A stretch of 64,000 bases of DNA from Gottschalkia acidurici 9a (GTDB lineage: Bacteria > Bacillota > Clostridia > Tissierellales > Gottschalkiaceae), in the NCBI RefSeq assembly GCF_000299355.1, contig NC_018664.1, positions 2,216,380-2,280,379 on the forward strand, read 5' to 3'. Both the position numbers and the translations under genes were made by a program. Positions 17,549-26,808 of this stretch are shown piece after piece. Every line of letters begins with the position of its first letter. The first letter of the stretch is position 1. The notes under the pieces were generated by a model. It saw only the letters and a list, made by a program, of their open reading frames with translations. It made no database searches and had not been told where the DNA came from.

Positions 17549-18616
17549 TCAGTTTAATTTTTTAGTTTGAATTGCCACGTCCACATTAAAATTTGGCATT
17601 AAAAAGCCATCGTTATTTTCAATAGAAATTTCTACTGGTATGACTGTATCTCCATTTTTTTGAATAGCTCGATGAGAAATTTGAGTTACTTTGCCTTTGT
17701 AAATCTTCTCCTTATTCGCTAAAGGAATAATTTTCACTTCTGAACCTAACTTTATATCTTTTATAAATTCTTCTGCTACTTCTGCCTCTACAACCATACT
17801 ATCTGCATTTATAATGCTCAGAAGTTTTTTAGATATATCTGTGAAATCTCCAGCCTGGTAACCTATTTCATATATTATTCCATTCGGTACGTCACAAACT
17901 ATATTATTATTACTTATATAAGTTCTTTTTAACTTATCCTTTAGTGTAGATATATTATGCTGTTCGCTAGCAATTTCACTATCTTTAATTTTAAGATCAT
18001 CTTTATTATCTGTTTTCTTCTTTTTATTAGTTTTAATTGATTCTAAGTCATACTTTGAACCTTCTAATTCTTTATGTCTTAAATCAACAACCTTTTTAGC
18101 TTCATCTAGTTGTGACTTAGGAATAGCTCCTGATTTGAACAGATCTTCTTTTGTAGTGAAGTCATTTTGTTCTTGTATATATAATTTCTCTGAAAATGCT
18201 ACTACACTTTCAGCTTTTTTTATTGCAATTTCATTTCCGTCATTTTCTACAGGGGTATTTTGAATTTTATTTTTTTCTGATTGTACAATATTTAACCTAT
18301 GCTCTTTACCTTTTAGTTCTGCTCTATATCCACTCATATCCAGTGTTACCAGAACATCTCCTTGTTTCACTTGCTGACCTTCTTTTACATGAATCTTCTC
18401 AATAGCTGTGGAAAAGTCAACTACTATATTTTTCATATCATTTGCTTTAATGGTTCCAAAAGCTTCTACCACATTTTTGTCTTTTACAGCCTCTTCTGCT
18501 TGTATACCCTTAACTTTATTTTTACTAGTATCCTCGTTTTTATCGGAACATCCTACTGTCATAATAATTAAACTTATAACTCCAAATACCTGTACTTTTT
18601 TTATTAACTTTTTCAT
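17549..18616 (-). CDS. Membrane fusion/adaptor lipoprotein of an ABC exporter (MacA-like)
   Basis: The 355-aa protein starts with a lipoprotein signal (MKKLIKKVQVFGVISLIIMTVGC, lipobox TVGC), then a lipoyl/barrel-sandwich half (VVDFSTAIEKIHVKEGQQVKQGDVLVTLD), a long coiled-coil hairpin (about 95-215), the second lipoyl half and a beta-barrel (VVEAEVAEEFIKDIKLGSEVKIIPL). It overlaps the ATPase gene by 4 bp and is the third gene of the operon. In Gram-positive bacteria such adaptors assist MacB-like permeases in exporting peptides or lipophilic compounds. The cargo is unknown. Confidence 0.88.
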   Translation of the reverse strand: MKKLIKKVQVFGVISLIIMTVGCSDKNEDTSKNKVKGIQAEEAVKDKNVVEAFGTIKANDMKNIVVDFSTAIEKIHVKEGQQVKQGDVLVTLDMSGYRAELKGKEHRLNIVQSEKNKIQNTPVENDGNEIAIKKAESVVAFSEKLYIQEQNDFTTKEDLFKSGAIPKSQLDEAKKVVDLRHKELEGSKYDLESIKTNKKKKTDNKDDLKIKDSEIASEQHNISTLKDKLKRTYISNNNIVCDVPNGIIYEIGYQAGDFTDISKKLLSIINADSMVVEAEVAEEFIKDIKLGSEVKIIPLANKEKIYKGKVTQISHRAIQKNGDTVIPVEISIENNDGFLMPNFNVDVAIQTKKLN

Positions 18617-19290
18617 TCCTCCGACACCCTCCCATCTCTTACATATATTGTTCTGTTGCCATAGTTTGCTGATTCACTTGAATGAGTAACTTGAACTATA
18701 TTTTTACCCTTTTCAAGATTTATTTTTTTCAATAATTCCATTACTTCCGTTCCAGTTTTACTATCTAAGTTTCCAATAGGCTCATCTGCTAAAATAATCT
18801 CAGGATCATTTATTAGTGCTCTAGCTATAGCTACCCTTTGTTGCTGTCCTCCTGATAGTTCTCTTGGAGTATGTCTCTTTCTATCAGATAATCCTACTAT
18901 GTCTAATATCTCATCTAGTTTTTGTCTATAATCTTTTATTTTCTTTCCATCTAGTAAAATAGGCAGCATAGTATTTTCCTCCACAGTGAGGTTTGGAATA
19001 AGATTATAAAATTGAAATACAAACCCTACATCCCTTCTTCTCATAATACTCTGTTGTTTGTCACCCATATACTCTAATTCTTTTCCCTTAATTTTAATAC
19101 TTCCTGATGTAGGTTTATCTAACCCTCCTAATAAATACAGTAGAGTACTTTTACCCGATCCAGAAGGTCCCATAATAGACACAAATTCTCCTTTATTAAT
19201 AGTTAAATTAATATTTTTTAATATCTCTACATCTATGTTTCCTAATTTAAAGCTTTTAAAAACATTTAATACTTCTATAACTGGCTTCAT
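18613..19290 (-). CDS. ABC transporter ATPase (MacB/LolD type)
   Basis: Energises the neighbouring FtsX-type permease. The 225-aa protein has Walker A GPSGSGKST, Q-loop VFQFYNLIPNLTVEEN, signature LSGGQQQRVAIARAL, Walker B IILADEP and the H-loop VTHSSESA. The length and the FQFYNLIP segment are typical of the MacB/LolD/FtsE group. It is 10 bp downstream of the permease gene and overlaps the adaptor gene by 4 bp. Confidence 0.95.
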   Translation of the reverse strand: MKPVIEVLNVFKSFKLGNIDVEILKNINLTINKGEFVSIMGPSGSGKSTLLYLLGGLDKPTSGSIKIKGKELEYMGDKQQSIMRRRDVGFVFQFYNLIPNLTVEENTMLPILLDGKKIKDYRQKLDEILDIVGLSDRKRHTPRELSGGQQQRVAIARALINDPEIILADEPIGNLDSKTGTEVMELLKKINLEKGKNIVQVTHSSESANYGNRTIYVRDGRVSEE

Positions 19291-19300
19291 TGCATCACCT

Positions 19301-21799
19301 CTACTCGTATTTAATAGACTCTATAATATTTAATCTTGTTGATTTAAAAGACGGACTAACAGAAGCAATTACAGTAATAATAATAGAACTAATAGTAGCA
19401 ACAACAAACATTGAAGGAGAGTAGTGCATCTTTATAGGTAAGTTCATGCCCATGAGAATATATGGTGATATAAAAACAAAACTTAGTCCTCCTAAGGCAC
19501 CTGTTATTCCTCCTATTATTCCTCCTGTTAAAGCTTCAATATATAACATTTTAGTAATTTGGGTTTTACTCATTCCCACAGATCTCATTACAGCCATAGA
19601 TCTTTTTCTACTTAAAAAGCTCACGACAAAGTTATTTAGTACACCAAAAATTCCTATAATCATAGACATTATTGAAAATCCTTTTAGCAAAATGAAAAGT
19701 TGATTATTCTGTTGCATATTATCTATCTGAAGTTGATTTAATGTCATTCCCCATATATTTTCTCGGTTAAATTTTTCTTTTATTTTTTTCATTACTTCTT
19801 CGGGATTGTGGCTGGATTTTAAATATATATCTGAATAATTCTGTACCTTCATATCTAATTTTAAGTATCGTTCTGGTAATAATGCTATGTTTCCGTTATA
19901 CATAAGTGTATCTACAAACCCAACAATGCGATAATTGCGACTTCCCCTTTCCATTTCTAGATTAATATAATCATCCTCTTTTACTCCTAATTTATTTTTA
20001 AGAAAACTACTTAATATAATATTTCTATCTGAATCAAAATTTTTCAAAACGCTTTTTTGGTCTTTTCCAATATTGAAGTCCCAATAATCAAAATACTTAT
20101 TTTGATCTATTCCAATAGCTGAAGATATCTCTTCTCCTTGTTCTAAAACCTTTATATTATTAGCCTCATATACTCCATATGTAGAAATAACACCCTCAAT
20201 ACTTCTAAGTCTTTGCTCCACATTCTTATTACCTTCTGGATGATAAAGCATAATATCAAATTTTCCATCACTATATACATCTAATACTTCAATTCCTACA
20301 CTGTAACTTAAAGTATTTATCATTAACAAGCTTGCAATTCCGATAGTAAGTAATGCAATATTATTCATAACACCTTTGTTATCTCTTAAATTTTTTACAG
20401 CTATAATCCCTATATTTCCAAAAGTATAAGAGTAAATCAATTCAAAAAGTAATATGAATTTATCTGTAATAAAAGGAATCAGTAATATTAATGATAGAGA
20501 AATCAAAATTAAACATATTGAATCTACAATTAGTGCCACTTTCATAGGAATGAATAAAGGTGTAATCATTGAAATTATAAATAACACCAAACCTAGCACT
20601 GTCTTTATACCTTTTCTCTCTTTTTTGTCTTCATATGTATTTAATACTATATCTCTTACAGAAACTTTAGAAACTTTTACTATTGGTAGTATTGAACTTA
20701 TAAAAGATAAAATGATAGCTCCAAAAAAAGATATTATAAACTGACCTAAAGTAATTACCATATTTACTTCCATTTTCTCTGACTGATAGGGGTCTGTAGC
20801 TAAGACATTAATCATTCCATATAGTATTAAATAGCCTAATCCACATCCTAATACTCCTCCTAATACTCCATAAACAGCACTTTCCATAAGTAATAAAAAG
20901 TCCGTTATCCGCTTTGTTGCTCCAATACTTCTAAATGTCCCTATCAGAGGCATACGTTCCATAGAAATAACTTTGAATGAAGTATATATAACGAATATAC
21001 TTATAAATATGACTAATGCTAGCATTAACATAAACGGCTTAGATATCATGTCAGTATGCTGTGTAATATCTTCTTGTGTAATAGTTTGCTTTACTTCATA
21101 TCGTCTATATTCCTCTGAGAGTTTCTCTAGCAAGTTATCAATATTGCCACTATCTTTAGTCTTAATATATATTCTTGAAGCTTTACCTTTTTCACCAAAG
21201 AGATCATTTATTGTTTCTATAGGCACTATGGCTGTGTTACTTTGGCTCCCAGGTGTTAATATTCCACTAGTAGAAGCTATAGCTGAAACGGTAAAGTTGT
21301 ATTTATGATTATCAGCCTTTACATTTAAGGTGCTACCAAGCTTCAAGTCATATTTTTCTGCTGTTTTGCTATCTATTATTATCTTTTTTCCATTAAACGG
21401 TTGTAAGTTATATTCTTCTTCTATAGTTATAGGATTCATATTTTGTAAGTCTTCAATATTAAATCCCTGAAGATCAAATACTATCTTTTCTTCTTTAGAG
21501 TGTTCAAAGGTTACCATTTCATTAGAGTTTTCAATAATATAGTCTAAATCTTCTATATACTTATATGCCTTATTAGATCTGAGTTTTGGAGAAGGAGAGT
21601 CTTTATTCGGATAAATTATTATTTCAGCAGAACCAATCTTTTTTTGCATTTGCTCAAGATACATTTCTGTAATATTCTCAGACATTCCTATAGATGCAAA
21701 TAGAAGGGCTGTAGATAATGTAATAGATAGTAAAATTAAAAACGTCCGAAATTTTTTCTCTTTGATGTTTAATAAAAGAAACTTAATGATTATTTTCAT
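19301..21799 (-). CDS. ABC transporter permease, double FtsX domain
   Basis: Membrane component of 832 aa. TM1 (about 15-38) leads to a large extracellular MacB-like domain (40-245), three TM (about 255-385), two further TM near 400-445, a second extracellular domain (about 490-690) and three terminal TM with the FtsX signature (VLNNFVVSFLSRKRSMAVMR, EALTGGIIGGITGALGG). First gene of the three-gene operon; AAGGTGGTGAT precedes the ATG. A sigma-A promoter with a PadR-like operator lies about 425 bp upstream. Export of a peptide or lipid-like toxic compound is likely from the family, not shown. Confidence 0.9.
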   Translation of the reverse strand: MKIIIKFLLLNIKEKKFRTFLILLSITLSTALLFASIGMSENITEMYLEQMQKKIGSAEIIIYPNKDSPSPKLRSNKAYKYIEDLDYIIENSNEMVTFEHSKEEKIVFDLQGFNIEDLQNMNPITIEEEYNLQPFNGKKIIIDSKTAEKYDLKLGSTLNVKADNHKYNFTVSAIASTSGILTPGSQSNTAIVPIETINDLFGEKGKASRIYIKTKDSGNIDNLLEKLSEEYRRYEVKQTITQEDITQHTDMISKPFMLMLALVIFISIFVIYTSFKVISMERMPLIGTFRSIGATKRITDFLLLMESAVYGVLGGVLGCGLGYLILYGMINVLATDPYQSEKMEVNMVITLGQFIISFFGAIILSFISSILPIVKVSKVSVRDIVLNTYEDKKERKGIKTVLGLVLFIISMITPLFIPMKVALIVDSICLILISLSLILLIPFITDKFILLFELIYSYTFGNIGIIAVKNLRDNKGVMNNIALLTIGIASLLMINTLSYSVGIEVLDVYSDGKFDIMLYHPEGNKNVEQRLRSIEGVISTYGVYEANNIKVLEQGEEISSAIGIDQNKYFDYWDFNIGKDQKSVLKNFDSDRNIILSSFLKNKLGVKEDDYINLEMERGSRNYRIVGFVDTLMYNGNIALLPERYLKLDMKVQNYSDIYLKSSHNPEEVMKKIKEKFNRENIWGMTLNQLQIDNMQQNNQLFILLKGFSIMSMIIGIFGVLNNFVVSFLSRKRSMAVMRSVGMSKTQITKMLYIEALTGGIIGGITGALGGLSFVFISPYILMGMNLPIKMHYSPSMFVVATISSIIITVIASVSPSFKSTRLNIIESIKYE

Positions 21800-22193
21800 A
21801 CTATCACCACCTTTTATAAAGTTTTAGTCTTTAAATTTATATTGACATTACTCTTCTCAAACCTAAGAAATAAAAAATTTGAAATATAACCTTACCTCTT
21901 TGATAAATAAGAGTAATGAATAGATGAGAGCAAAAGAAAATTCATCCCTTACTCTACCGATAACACATACTTACATAAAATTTGAAGAACTCTAATTCGA
22001 TACTATAAATTAAACTTCTTAATATGTTTGTAAAATAAGTTTTTTCTATACTTTAGATATTAAGATCTATACTTATATTTTCTACCTATCTACTCAGTAT
22101 TACCTGATTTTATTAAAACTTCTTCCTTGTCAGAACCTTTCTATTTCACATTGAAATCCTCTTCATAGTCTCGTATTATTTATATAATACTTA

Positions 22194-22214
22194 GTACTTT
22201 GTATTACAAGGTAC
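22194..22214. promoter_or_regulatory. PadR-like palindromic operator
   Basis: Half sites GTACTTTGTA and TACAAGGTAC form a 21-bp inverted repeat with one mismatch and a single central T. It lies roughly 10-30 nt downstream of the start expected for the promoter at 22232-22260. Palindromes of this kind (TAC-TTGTA type) are typical of PadR-family repressors of ABC exporters. No padR gene is adjacent. Confidence 0.6.
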
Positions 22215-22231
22215 CGTGCATTATAGAGACA

Positions 22232-22260
22232 AGTATACCTTCATTTGGTATATCTGTCAA
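22232..22260 (-). promoter_or_regulatory. Consensus sigma-A promoter upstream of the ABC export operon
   Basis: Minus strand TTGACA (22255-22260), 17-bp spacer, TATACT (22232-22237). It points towards the permease gene at 21799 with a leader of about 425 nt. I find no open frame in that leader; short direct and inverted copies of AAGAGTAAT near 21843-21955 could form RNA structure. Confidence 0.7.
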
Positions 22261-22593
22261 TCCCTTTTATTTAACTTTAATCTTACTATTTTGCTATAGT
22301 TATTAACTGATTTGTTTCCGACTAGTTATCTTATTCTCTAACTTACTTAATTTATTATCTATAGCTTTTATATGATAATTTAAATAATTTTAAATTATCA
22401 GGTATAAGTCAGGATAATCCTGACTAACAACATAATCTCTTTGGTAAATAAAAAACAGAGTCGACTATTTAAAATTGATATTTTATTTATTAAAGTTACA
22501 AGATTTATAGATATCCTGAATCATTCTATCTTTTATATTAATTACCTAAAATCGATTATTTGGTAAAGTAATAAGACAAAATTTAACTTAAAC
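22261..22593. other. Non-coding spacer with two palindromes
   Basis: No gene is seen here. At 22373-22400 arms TGATAATTTAAA and TTTAAATTATCA enclose a 4-nt loop with perfect pairing. At 22408-22424 GTCAGGAT and ATCCTGAC pair across one base. Their function is unknown; protein-binding sites or an RNA hairpin are possible. Confidence 0.5.
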
Positions 22594-22636
22594 AAAAAAC
22601 AGATATCATTTTTTATTAAATGATATCTGTTTTTTA
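22594..22636 (-). terminator. Terminator after the LysE-type exporter gene
   Basis: AAAAACAGATATCAT and ATGATATCTGTTTTT form a strong stem with T runs, 42 bp beyond the stop codon at 22678. Confidence 0.88.
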
Positions 22637-22677
22637 ATTTTAATAAATTTAAAATTAATTTAAAATTATTTATTTCA

Positions 22678-23325
22678 TCAAAATTTTATTACCTCTTTTA
22701 AGATACTAAATATACCAAACAAACAAATCATAAGACCTATAATTCTATCCATATATATGAAAACTTTTACGTTAAGTACTTTCTTAGTTGACTTTATTAT
22801 GGTTGTAATAATTATCCATAATATACAAGAACCTAGTAATATAGACAGTATAAATAATATATTCTGTATAATATTTTCTGGCTGTAGATCTATCCCTAGT
22901 TTTGTGAATGCTGTTACAAATACGAAAAATGTCATTGGATTTGATAATCCCATCATAAAAGTAGATGTGAAAGTGTATATAAGTTGTTCTTTTTTATTTT
23001 CGATACCTTCTCTGTCTTTTATAGTTCTATTTTTCTTTTTAGTACTTAAAATAATGCTTAAACCTACAATAAAAAATAAAATTCCCATCACTTCATTTAT
23101 AAGATAAGTATACTTTTCGAGAATATCATTAATAAAACTAGCTCCAAAGATTGCTAAAGTACAATAGATTGAATCTGATACCGAAGCACCCATTCCAGAT
23201 AATAAACCTATTAATTGCCCTTTAGACATACTTCTTTGTACAGATAAAAGTCCTAAAGGCCCTACAGGAATGCACACAATCATACCGATAATAATTCCTT
23301 TTAAAATGAGTATAGTTTCAAACAT
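22678..23325 (-). CDS. LysE/RhtB-family amino acid exporter
   Basis: Inner-membrane exporter of 215 aa with about six TM helices. The N-terminal segment ILKGIIIGMIVCIPVGPLGLLSVQRSMSKG carries the family's conserved PVGP(L) motif, followed by LLSGMGASVSDSIYCTLAIFG; the second half has TFMMGLSNPMTFFVFVTAF. A charged cytoplasmic loop (TKKKNRTIKDREGIENKKEQ) separates TM3 from TM4. Ribosome binding site GTGAGGAAAT. Members export amino acids such as lysine, threonine or homoserine lactones; the substrate cannot be assigned. Confidence 0.88.
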   Translation of the reverse strand: MFETILILKGIIIGMIVCIPVGPLGLLSVQRSMSKGQLIGLLSGMGASVSDSIYCTLAIFGASFINDILEKYTYLINEVMGILFFIVGLSIILSTKKKNRTIKDREGIENKKEQLIYTFTSTFMMGLSNPMTFFVFVTAFTKLGIDLQPENIIQNILFILSILLGSCILWIIITTIIKSTKKVLNVKVFIYMDRIIGLMICLFGIFSILKEVIKF

Positions 23326-23463
23326 TTCCTCACCTCTACTTATGATGTCAAAATACTATTATTTAAATTATACTACATATATTGACTCTATAAGGTTTAT
23401 ATTTACATCAAATATACATTTATATTATTAATTTATATAGTCATAACATATAGACTTTGAATT

Positions 23464-24797
23464 TTAACTGTTTAAGCAAGTATACTGTGTTCTTTTTAAA
23501 CTTGCACAACTAATGATTAAGCAAATTATTTCTGCAATAGCAAAAGATAGCCATAGACCAACGGTTTCTAAAATGAAAGGTAGAACGATGAAACACCCTA
23601 TTAAGAGTAAGTATCGACTTATCGCTAATACTGCTGATCTCTTTGGGTCGTTAATAGCAGTATAGAACGTGTTGATAACTACATTAGCCCCAACAAAAAT
23701 AAAGTTAAAACTATAATATACAATAATCTCCTGAGCATTTAAAAACACCTCTTGATTATCCTGAATAAAGATTGAAATCAATGGGTTCTTGAAAATCAAT
23801 AATACAATGGTACAGATAAAGCCTACTATTGTTACCGTTTTTATTGCAAGAGTAAGAGTGTGCTTCACTCGATTAAATAATCTACCGCCAAAGTTTACAC
23901 TAATAATAGCAGCTACACCGCGTGATATTCCTATAATAATAGCGTTAATAACAAGAGAAATATATTGAACAGTTGCAAATGCAGATATACCAACTTCCCC
24001 AAATTTCTTAATTAAAATCCAATTAAATAGCATAGTAGACAAGCCTCCACAAAGTTGTGTAATCGCTTCTGAAGAGCCGTTATATGCCATTTGTTTAAGT
24101 GCTTTAAAGTCAAGCTTACATTTCCCAATTTTCAAAATGCTGTTTTACGAATAAATTGAGATAAATATATTCCAAAAACAATAGTTGCACTTATTCCTGA
24201 TGCTAAAGCAGCTCCCCAAATTCCCCAGTTAAATATACAAATAAATAGTAAATCTAGTACAATGTTAATTACCATAGTGAGCATATTCCCTAGCATATAG
24301 AGTTGTGGCTTACCTATAGACTGCAACGATATACCAAGAATAATATTAAAGATAATCGGGATAACAAAAAAGCCAAATGTTTGTATATAGCTTTTTACAA
24401 GAGGAAGTAATACAGCATTTGCTCCAATACTTTTTGCTAGCATAGTTGGACATAATATGATAATTAACCATGTTGCAAAAGAAACTACGAATAATGCTGT
24501 AACAGCGTTATTAAAATAGTGATTTGCCTTTTTTACACTCTTTTCTCCCAAACTAATTCCCACAAGTGTATTTCCACCAATGGCAATTAAGATTGTTATG
24601 CACGAAATGATATTAAAAATAGGCGAAGCCATACTTACGGCTGCCATCGCATTAGAGCCTACATATCGTCCTAAGATAATTCCATCAATAATTCCATATA
24701 GGCACATAGATAGTGATGATAACAAACCTGGAATTGCAAAGTTTCGAAATAGATAGGGTATTCTATCATGTAGCAGATCTAGTTCATTTGTTTTCAT
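23464..24797 (-). pseudogene. MATE-family efflux transporter, split by one frameshift
   Basis: Two frames, 24132-24797 (N half, about 6 TM, LLSSLSMCLYGIIDGIILGRYVGSNAMAAVS) and 23464-24135 (C half, GVAAIISVNFGGRLFNR), together make one normal MATE transporter of about 444 aa. They meet at a run of four T (minus strand, about 24131-24136); one extra T would read through QFIRKTAFLKIGKCKLDF. As it stands the first frame ends in TGA and the second could start at an overlapping TTG. Codon use (more GC, CGT/GCA-rich) differs a little from neighbours, and the gene is divergent from a merR gene, as in drug-inducible cassettes. Inactive, split, or sequence error are all possible. Confidence 0.85.
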
Positions 24798-24848
24798 AAA
24801 GTTCTCTCCTTTTCTATTGTGAGTTGTTATACTCTTTGTTATAATTCA

Positions 24849-24879
24849 AGTATAAAATCTTGTGTAGCACAAGAGTCAA
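24849..24879 (-). promoter_or_regulatory. MerR-type promoter with 19-bp spacer
   Basis: On the minus strand TTGACT (24874-24879) and TATACT (24849-24854) are 19 bp apart, and the spacer holds the inverted repeat CTTGTG-CTA-CACAAG (24859-24873). The long spacer with a dyad is the classic architecture of promoters activated by MerR proteins. It drives the MATE gene; the merR gene starts on the other strand at 24895. Confidence 0.85.
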
Positions 24880-24894
24880 TAGGAGAGAAATAAA

Positions 24895-25675
24895 ATGAAA
24901 AAATTTTTTCAATAGGTGAAGCTGCTCGCTTATCTGGTTTAACAATTGAAACCTTACGACATTATGATCGCATTGGATTGCTAAAACCTGCAAAGATCAA
25001 TGAACAATCTGGCTATCGCTACTACACAGATGAAGAGCTAATATACTTGGAGGTAATTAGCTTCTGTCGTAAAAATAATATGTCTTTAACAGAAATTAAA
25101 AATATTTTTCAAGAAGATTTTGCCTACACCATATCTTTTTTAAAAGAAACAGAGCAAAAAATAGATAAAGAAATTAATCGTCTAAGACAGACAAAAAACA
25201 AATATTAAATTTGCGTAATCAACTACAACATAATCTTGTCTTACCTACTAGTGATTTTTATATAAAGTACTTCAATAGACGAGTCATAGTCTTAGCAGAT
25301 CATTTGCATGAGGCCAGTATTGAGAACTTTCGTAAGCTTCACGATGTACTTTATGCTAAACTTGACCAAAGCACACGTGAGAAGTTTTTATTTGATAATT
25401 CGGCAAATTTTCTCCTCTCACTAAAGTCAAATATGCACTTTACTAAAATGTTTTCGATATGTACGAAATTTGAGAGTAGCAAGCATCTTCAATATTTACA
25501 GGCAGGTAATTATTTATGCTATATATGTTCGGAAAACGAAAAGGAAGAAGTAATTCAAGAAATGATGTCAATAGCAAGAGAAAAGCATGGAATCGAACCT
25601 GACTATATAATATTAAATGTAAAGTTCACAGGAATGTTTCAATGGAAATATGAAGTACAGCTTTTATTAGAGTAA
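24895..25675 (+). pseudogene. MerR-family regulator with GyrI-like ligand domain, two frameshifts
   Basis: From ATG at 24895 the frame reads MKKFFQ and stops; adding one T to the T6 run at 24904-24909 gives MKKFFSIGEAARLSGLTIE, a typical MerR start. The DNA-binding part (LRHYDRIGLLKPAKINEQSG, YRYYTDEELIYLEV) is open from 24978 to 25208. A second one-base loss in the A6 run at about 25193-25198 shifts the frame again; the remainder (25211-25675) is a GyrI-like effector-binding domain ending in FQWKYEVQLLLE. The intact protein would be about 260 aa. AGGAGAG lies just before the ATG. It would activate the divergent MATE gene. Confidence 0.85.
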
Positions 25676-26019
25676 CTATAGAATAAGCTATTGTCTCTGC
25701 ACTTATGAAGTATTATTTTAGGTGAAGGAGTTTATCTTGAACAAGACTTCATCTTGATAATTATGTAAATTATTAATACAGTTAATAAATCAATATTAAC
25801 TCATAGATAGAATATTGTGAATTAATTAATATATAAATTAGCTTTTTAATAAAGTCTAAAATTAGCAGAGTATTTCTGTTCAAATCAGAAGTACTCTTTT
25901 TTTATTAAAGGATACAAAGTATATCGATAAAAATATAATATATTTTAATATATTATTATTGATATACAATAAATGTTGTGCTAAAATCAAATTAACATTA
26001 AATAAGTGAGGTGCTTTTT
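25676..26019 (+). other. Intergenic spacer
   Basis: AT-rich spacer with no credible gene. It holds the terminator at 25867-25904, a run of ATATT repeats near 25935-25965, and the ribosome binding site of the DUF2975 gene. Confidence 0.5.
25867..25904 (+). terminator. Intrinsic terminator downstream of the merR gene
   Basis: Arms AGAGTATTTCT and AGAAGTACTCT with a 9-nt loop are followed by T8. It lies about 190 bp after the merR stop. Confidence 0.75.
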
Positions 26020-26502
26020 ATGAAACAAGGTTCAACACTCTTTTTAAAGCTAGCTGTTGTTCTCATTGGAATTCCAGTTCTTGCTTTGTGCATATTATTG
26101 GTACCTGAGATAGCTAATTTTGCAGCAGAATTGTATCCAGATATCGCTTATATGAGATATCTCGTTTTAATCGATTTGTACGCAACGGCAATACCTTTTT
26201 ACTTTGCTCTGTATCAAACCTTTAAACTTTTAACCTATATTGATAAAAACAAAGCTTTCTCAGAATTATCTGTAAGAGCTTTAAAGAATATAAAATACTG
26301 TGCAGTCATAATCAGTGTCTTGTATATAATAGGCATGCCACTCTTTTATCTCATAGCAGAAATGGACGATGCACCGGGTGTTATAGTACTCGGATTGATC
26401 CTTGTTTTTGCTTCAACGGCTATCGCAGTCTTTGCTGCTGTTCTTCAAAAGCTTTTAAAAGATGCCATAGATATAAAATCAGATAATGATTTAACAATAT
26501 GA
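26020..26502 (+). CDS. DUF2975 membrane protein
   Basis: Small integral membrane protein of 160 aa with four predicted TM helices (about 8-32, 45-70, 92-115, 122-147); the segment FYFALYQTFKLLTYIDKNKAFSE is typical of DUF2975 proteins. The frame opens at GTG 26011, but AAGTGAGGTG then serves as the ribosome binding site for ATG at 26020, the chosen start. It is followed at once by a small Cro/CI-type regulator, a very common pairing in Firmicutes. The molecular role is not known; the pair may sense a membrane-related signal. Confidence 0.82.
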   Translation: MKQGSTLFLKLAVVLIGIPVLALCILLVPEIANFAAELYPDIAYMRYLVLIDLYATAIPFYFALYQTFKLLTYIDKNKAFSELSVRALKNIKYCAVIISVLYIIGMPLFYLIAEMDDAPGVIVLGLILVFASTAIAVFAAVLQKLLKDAIDIKSDNDLTI

Positions 26503-26512
26503 GGTGAATAAC

Positions 26513-26728
26513 ATGGCAATTATAGTCAATATTGATGTAATGCTAGCTAAAAGAAAAATGAGTGTTACAGAACTTTCGGAGAAAGTAGGAATAACGATGT
26601 CTAATCTTTCTATATTAAAGAATGGAAAAGCAAAAGCTATTAGATTTTCAACTTTAGAAGCAATATGCAAAGCTTTGGAGTGCCAACCAGTTGATATTCT
26701 AGAATACAAAAATGATATTATAGGGTAA
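26513..26728 (+). CDS. Small Cro/CI-type helix-turn-helix regulator (YozG-like)
   Basis: DNA-binding protein of 71 aa consisting almost wholly of an HTH domain: VNIDVMLAKRKMSVTELSEK, GITMSNLSILKNGKAKAIRF, LEAICKALECQPVDILEY. GAGGTG at 26501-26506 fits the ATG at 26513. The gene is 10 bp downstream of the DUF2975 gene and forms an operon with it. It probably autoregulates the pair, by analogy with related cassettes. Confidence 0.88.
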   Translation: MAIIVNIDVMLAKRKMSVTELSEKVGITMSNLSILKNGKAKAIRFSTLEAICKALECQPVDILEYKNDIIG

Positions 26729-26732
26729 GATT

Positions 26733-26772
26733 ATAAAAATAGACTGTAATGAAAATTACAGTCTATTTTTAT
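26733..26772. terminator. Bidirectional terminator, 18-bp stem with GAAA loop
   Basis: ATAAAAATAGACTGTAAT pairs perfectly with ATTACAGTCTATTTTTAT around a GAAA tetraloop. It lies between the convergent HTH gene and the DUF4179 gene. Confidence 0.92.
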
Positions 26773-26808
26773 AAATTACTTTTTATAGTCTTACTACTTA
26801 TTGACTTT

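Noticed and set aside
21900-22190. Possible decayed padR gene in the ABC operon leader
   Set aside because: I read all three minus-strand frames. They contain several stops and no recognisable PadR helix-turn-helix, so no pseudogene is claimed.
22373-22400. Fur box (TGATAAT...ATTATCA)
   Set aside because: The half sites fit, but the 14-bp spacing is far from the usual one base, and no iron gene is adjacent.
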